Of a stretch of 9,519 nucleotides of DNA, positions 7,015 through 9,519 are shown one piece after another; positions within the stretch are counted from its first letter, which is position 1, and every line of letters starts with the position of its first letter. Under the pieces are notes generated by a model. That model made no database searches and was not told the origin of the DNA. It worked only from the letters and a program-made list of their open reading frames with translations. The DNA comes from an uncultured Eubacteriales bacterium (GTDB lineage: Bacteria; Bacillota; Clostridia; Lachnospirales; Lachnospiraceae), in NCBI GenBank assembly GCA_900557175.1, contig USSL01000048.1, positions 1 to 9,519 of the forward strand, in the 5' to 3' direction. Made by a program: the position numbers and the translations under genes.

Positions 7015-8388
7015 ATGAATTTTAATCATAAAAAAGTGCTTGTGGCAGGGGCCGGCATCAGCGGTCTCGGTGCGGCAAAGCTTTTAAGGGCGGTAGGTGC
7101 CCGTGTTATTTTATATGACAGCAAAGAAGACCTTGATGTGGAGGCACTCCGCATTAAGCTTGAGGCAAAAGGCATTGTGCCGTCAGAAATAGAAATTGTT
7201 GTTGGAGCGCTTCCGGCTTCAGTTATTTCGGAATGTGCACTTGCTGTGATCAGTCCGGGAATTCCGGTGGATGCCCCGTTTGTTGAGGATATCCGTAAAA
7301 GCGGCGTCAAAGTATGGGGTGAAATTGAGCTTGCCTATGCATTTTCAAAAGGGCGCATTGCGGCAATTACAGGAACGAACGGCAAGACAACGACAACATC
7401 TCTTTTGGGCGAGATTTTGGGCGCCTATTTTGACAGTGCATTTGTTGTCGGCAATATCGGACAGTCATATACTGAAAGAGCGCTTGAAACGACAGAGGAT
7501 TCTGTCATTGCAGCGGAGATATCAAGCTTTCAGCTTGAGACAATCGAAAATTTCCATCCGTTTGTCAGTGCCGTATTAAATGTGACGCCGGATCATTTAA
7601 ACCGTCATTATACAATGGAAAATTATGCGGCTGTAAAAATGTCTGTGATGAAAAATCAGACGGAGGACGATTTTGTCATTTTAAATTATGAGGATGAGTA
7701 TACGCGGGCTGCGGGAAAAGACGCTAAGGCGAAGGTTATTTATTTCAGCAGCCGCCGTGTTTTAGAAGATGGCTATTATTACAGGGACGGTGAGATCATC
7801 CGTGCCGAAAATGGCGTCAGACGTCATATATGTTTTGAAAATGAGCTGAAGATTTTAGGCATACATAATATGGAAAATGTGATGGCAGCCGTGGCCGCTG
7901 CAGAATGTTTTAATATACCGCAGGAAGTCATTCATGATGTCCTCATTCATTTTAAGGCAGTGGCGCACAGAATTGAATATGTGGCAACAAAAAAAGGTGT
8001 CGATTATTATAACGATTCAAAGGGCACAAATACAGATGCGGCCATTAAGGCAGTGGAAGCGATGGTAAAGCCGACGCTTGTAATCGGAGGCGGTTATGAT
8101 AAAAATGTGGCGTTTGATGATTGGATCGAATCCTTTGGCACAAAAGTAAAGCTGCTTGTACTTCTCGGCGCGACGGCAGATAAAATTGAGGCTTGTGCAA
8201 AAAGCCACGGCTTTGATAAGGTTGTCCGTGCCGGAAGTCTTGAGGAAGCCGTAAAGCTTTGTGCGGACAATGCGGCAGAAGGCGATGCTGTACTTTTGTC
8301 ACCGGCATGTGCAAGCTGGGGCATGTTTAAAAATTATGAAGAACGCGGCGATATGTTTAAAGATTATGTTCATGCACTTGACGATTAG
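7015..8388 (+). CDS. murD: UDP-N-acetylmuramoyl-L-alanine--D-glutamate ligase MurD
   Basis: MurD is the cytoplasmic ATP-dependent ligase that adds D-glutamate to UDP-MurNAc-L-alanine. At 457 residues it has family length and three domains. The N-terminal Rossmann-like UDP-substrate domain has GAGISG (12-17) and SPGIP (80-84). The central ATPase domain has the P-loop GTNGKTTT at 120-127, then AEISSFQLE (168-175) and NVTPDHLNRH (189-198); Lys208 in AAVKMS is the likely carbamylated lysine by family analogy. GIHNMEN at 282-288 marks the junction region. The C-terminal domain has YNDSKGTN at 332-339 and LLSPACASWGMF at 427-438, both typical of MurD rather than MurC, MurE or MurF. GGAGGA at 7001-7006 lies 8 bases before the ATG. 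It sits between mraY and an FtsW-family gene, the usual order. Confidence 0.97.
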   Translation: MNFNHKKVLVAGAGISGLGAAKLLRAVGARVILYDSKEDLDVEALRIKLEAKGIVPSEIEIVVGALPASVISECALAVISPGIPVDAPFVEDIRKSGVKVWGEIELAYAFSKGRIAAITGTNGKTTTTSLLGEILGAYFDSAFVVGNIGQSYTERALETTEDSVIAAEISSFQLETIENFHPFVSAVLNVTPDHLNRHYTMENYAAVKMSVMKNQTEDDFVILNYEDEYTRAAGKDAKAKVIYFSSRRVLEDGYYYRDGEIIRAENGVRRHICFENELKILGIHNMENVMAAVAAAECFNIPQEVIHDVLIHFKAVAHRIEYVATKKGVDYYNDSKGTNTDAAIKAVEAMVKPTLVIGGGYDKNVAFDDWIESFGTKVKLLVLLGATADKIEACAKSHGFDKVVRAGSLEEAVKLCADNAAEGDAVLLSPACASWGMFKNYEERGDMFKDYVHALDD

Positions 8389-8408
8389 AAACAGCGGGAG
8401 GTGAAGCC

Positions 8409-9519
8409 ATGGCATCAACAGCAGCACAGACACAGCAGCGGGCACAGCGCCGTGTCCAGCGCAAAATTGCAAAATCACAAAAGTATTTTGACTATACACT
8501 CCTTTTTGTCGTTTTATTTTTAATCGGCTTCGGACTTGTTATGATTTACAGCACAAGTTCCTATTCTTCGGCAATCAAGGAGGGCGACTCTCTTTTTTAT
8601 TTAAAAAAGCAGGCGCTTTGGAGTGTCGCGGGCTTTGTGGCAATGTTTTTTATTACCCGTTTTGATTACCATGTGTGGACAAAATTTCTTTTTTTTGCCT
8701 ACATAGTGACAATTATTCTTCAGGTGCTCGTATTTGTTCCGAGAATTGGCGTGGAGGCCAACGGTTCAAGACGCTGGATCAAGATCGGTTTTCAGATACA
8801 GCCGTCGGAAATTGCAAAGATTGTACTTATTATGTTTTTGTCTTATGTGGCCTCGATTACGATTAATCAGCTTAAAGATATATGGGGCATTATTAAGGTG
8901 ATGGCGATCGCGCTGCCGATTATCGGTCTCGTTGTCATCAGTAACTTAAGTACGGCCATCGTCCTTTCAGCGATTACTTTTGTGATTGTGTTTGTCGCCA
9001 GTGATAAATATAAACCATTTATTCTTATTGTCGGTCTTGTCGTCTGCTTTGGTCTGCTTGGCCTGATGATGCAGGGATACCGTATGGACCGTATTGATGC
9101 ATGGCTTAATGTTGAAACACATCCGAATGCTTATCAGACAAGACAGGCGCTTTATGCCATCGGCTCCGGCGGCCTGTTCGGCAAAGGACTCGGACACAGT
9201 ATTCAGAAGCTGAATTATTTGCCGGAGGCGCACAACGATATGATTTTCTCGATTATATGCGAGGAGCTCGGTGTATTTGGCGCGGTTGCAGTGATTTTGC
9301 TTTTTATTCTTCTTTTGTGGCGCTGCATGGTTATTGCGAATAATGCGCCGGATTTATATGGTGCGCTCATTGTTGTCGGCGTGATGACGCATATCGGTAT
9401 GCAGGTGCTTATCAATATTGCCGTGTCAACAAACTCTATGCCAAATACAGGTATTCCGATGCCGTTTATAAGCTACGGCGGTTCATCCCTTGTATTTTTG
9501 CTCTGTGAAATCGGCGTTG
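8409..9519 (+). CDS. ftsW: FtsW/SpoVE-family peptidoglycan glycosyltransferase (SEDS), C-terminus outside the window
   Basis: The frame opens at ATG 8409 (GGAGG at 8397-8401, 7 bases upstream) and stays open for 370 codons to the right edge, so the last membrane segment is cut off. SEDS proteins of this family polymerise lipid II into glycan strands together with a class B PBP. Visible signatures are GSRRWIKIG followed by QPSEIAK (119-137), RIDAWLNVETHPNAYQTRQA at about 228-247, LPEAHNDMIFSIICEELG at 271-288 with Asp277 in the place of the essential SEDS aspartate, and STNSMPNTGIPMPFISYGG at 340-358. Residues 1-25 are a basic Gln-rich cytoplasmic tail without acidic residues. The family's usual DLGTA is NLSTA here (179-183). 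FtsW and SpoVE cannot be told apart by sequence; the place after murD is that of spoVE in B. subtilis. The gap to murD is 20 bases. Confidence 0.94.
   Translation, partial: MASTAAQTQQRAQRRVQRKIAKSQKYFDYTLLFVVLFLIGFGLVMIYSTSSYSSAIKEGDSLFYLKKQALWSVAGFVAMFFITRFDYHVWTKFLFFAYIVTIILQVLVFVPRIGVEANGSRRWIKIGFQIQPSEIAKIVLIMFLSYVASITINQLKDIWGIIKVMAIALPIIGLVVISNLSTAIVLSAITFVIVFVASDKYKPFILIVGLVVCFGLLGLMMQGYRMDRIDAWLNVETHPNAYQTRQALYAIGSGGLFGKGLGHSIQKLNYLPEAHNDMIFSIICEELGVFGAVAVILLFILLLWRCMVIANNAPDLYGALIVVGVMTHIGMQVLINIAVSTNSMPNTGIPMPFISYGGSSLVFLLCEIGV

Noticed and set aside
204..7035. Near-identical opening bases of rsmH and murD (ATGAATTTTAA)
   Set aside because: AT-rich start-codon context plus chance explains the 11-base match; the proteins are unrelated beyond it.

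Overview
The window is a stretch of the division and cell wall (dcw) cluster, all on the + strand. It probably comes from a low-to-mid GC Gram-positive of the class Clostridia, most likely a Lachnospiraceae-type gut anaerobe. This rests on the gene order, the strong AGGAGG-type ribosome binding sites, the two tandem class B penicillin-binding proteins in the FtsI/PBP2B and SpoVD positions, the CxC...CxC form of RsmH, and the MraZ and FtsW sequence style. The genus cannot be read from the sequence.

Layout: the 3' end of mraZ (3-182); rsmH/mraW (204-1151); an FtsL-type bitopic protein (1165-1752); a 63-base gap with a perfect 9-bp inverted repeat; a 789-residue class B PBP with a long basic N-terminus and a repetitive acidic C-terminal tail (1816-4185); a 572-residue SpoVD-like class B PBP (4241-5959); mraY (6017-6988); murD (7015-8388); and the first 370 codons of an FtsW/SpoVE-family glycan polymerase that runs off the window (8409-9519). 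Intergenic gaps are 13 to 63 bases, so the genes look like one operon. There is no gap over 300 bases, and I saw no RNA gene, mobile element or CRISPR array.

How the genes work together: MurD adds D-Glu to UDP-MurNAc-L-Ala in the cytoplasm. MraY moves the finished UDP-MurNAc-pentapeptide onto undecaprenyl phosphate to give lipid I. After lipid II is made and flipped (genes not in this window), the FtsW-type polymerase extends glycan strands and its partner class B PBP cross-links them, with the FtsL-type protein as divisome scaffold. RsmH methylates 16S rRNA and MraZ is the cluster's usual transcription regulator.

The content is mostly conserved housekeeping, and I found no new system. The points worth a second look are details: a KTG to KTA change in the active site of the second PBP; an 18-bp tandem repeat building the tail of the first PBP; a near-consensus sigma-A promoter just before mraY; a hairpin between ftsL and the first PBP gene; absence of murE and murF between the PBPs and mraY; and strongly basic N-terminal tails on three successive membrane division proteins.
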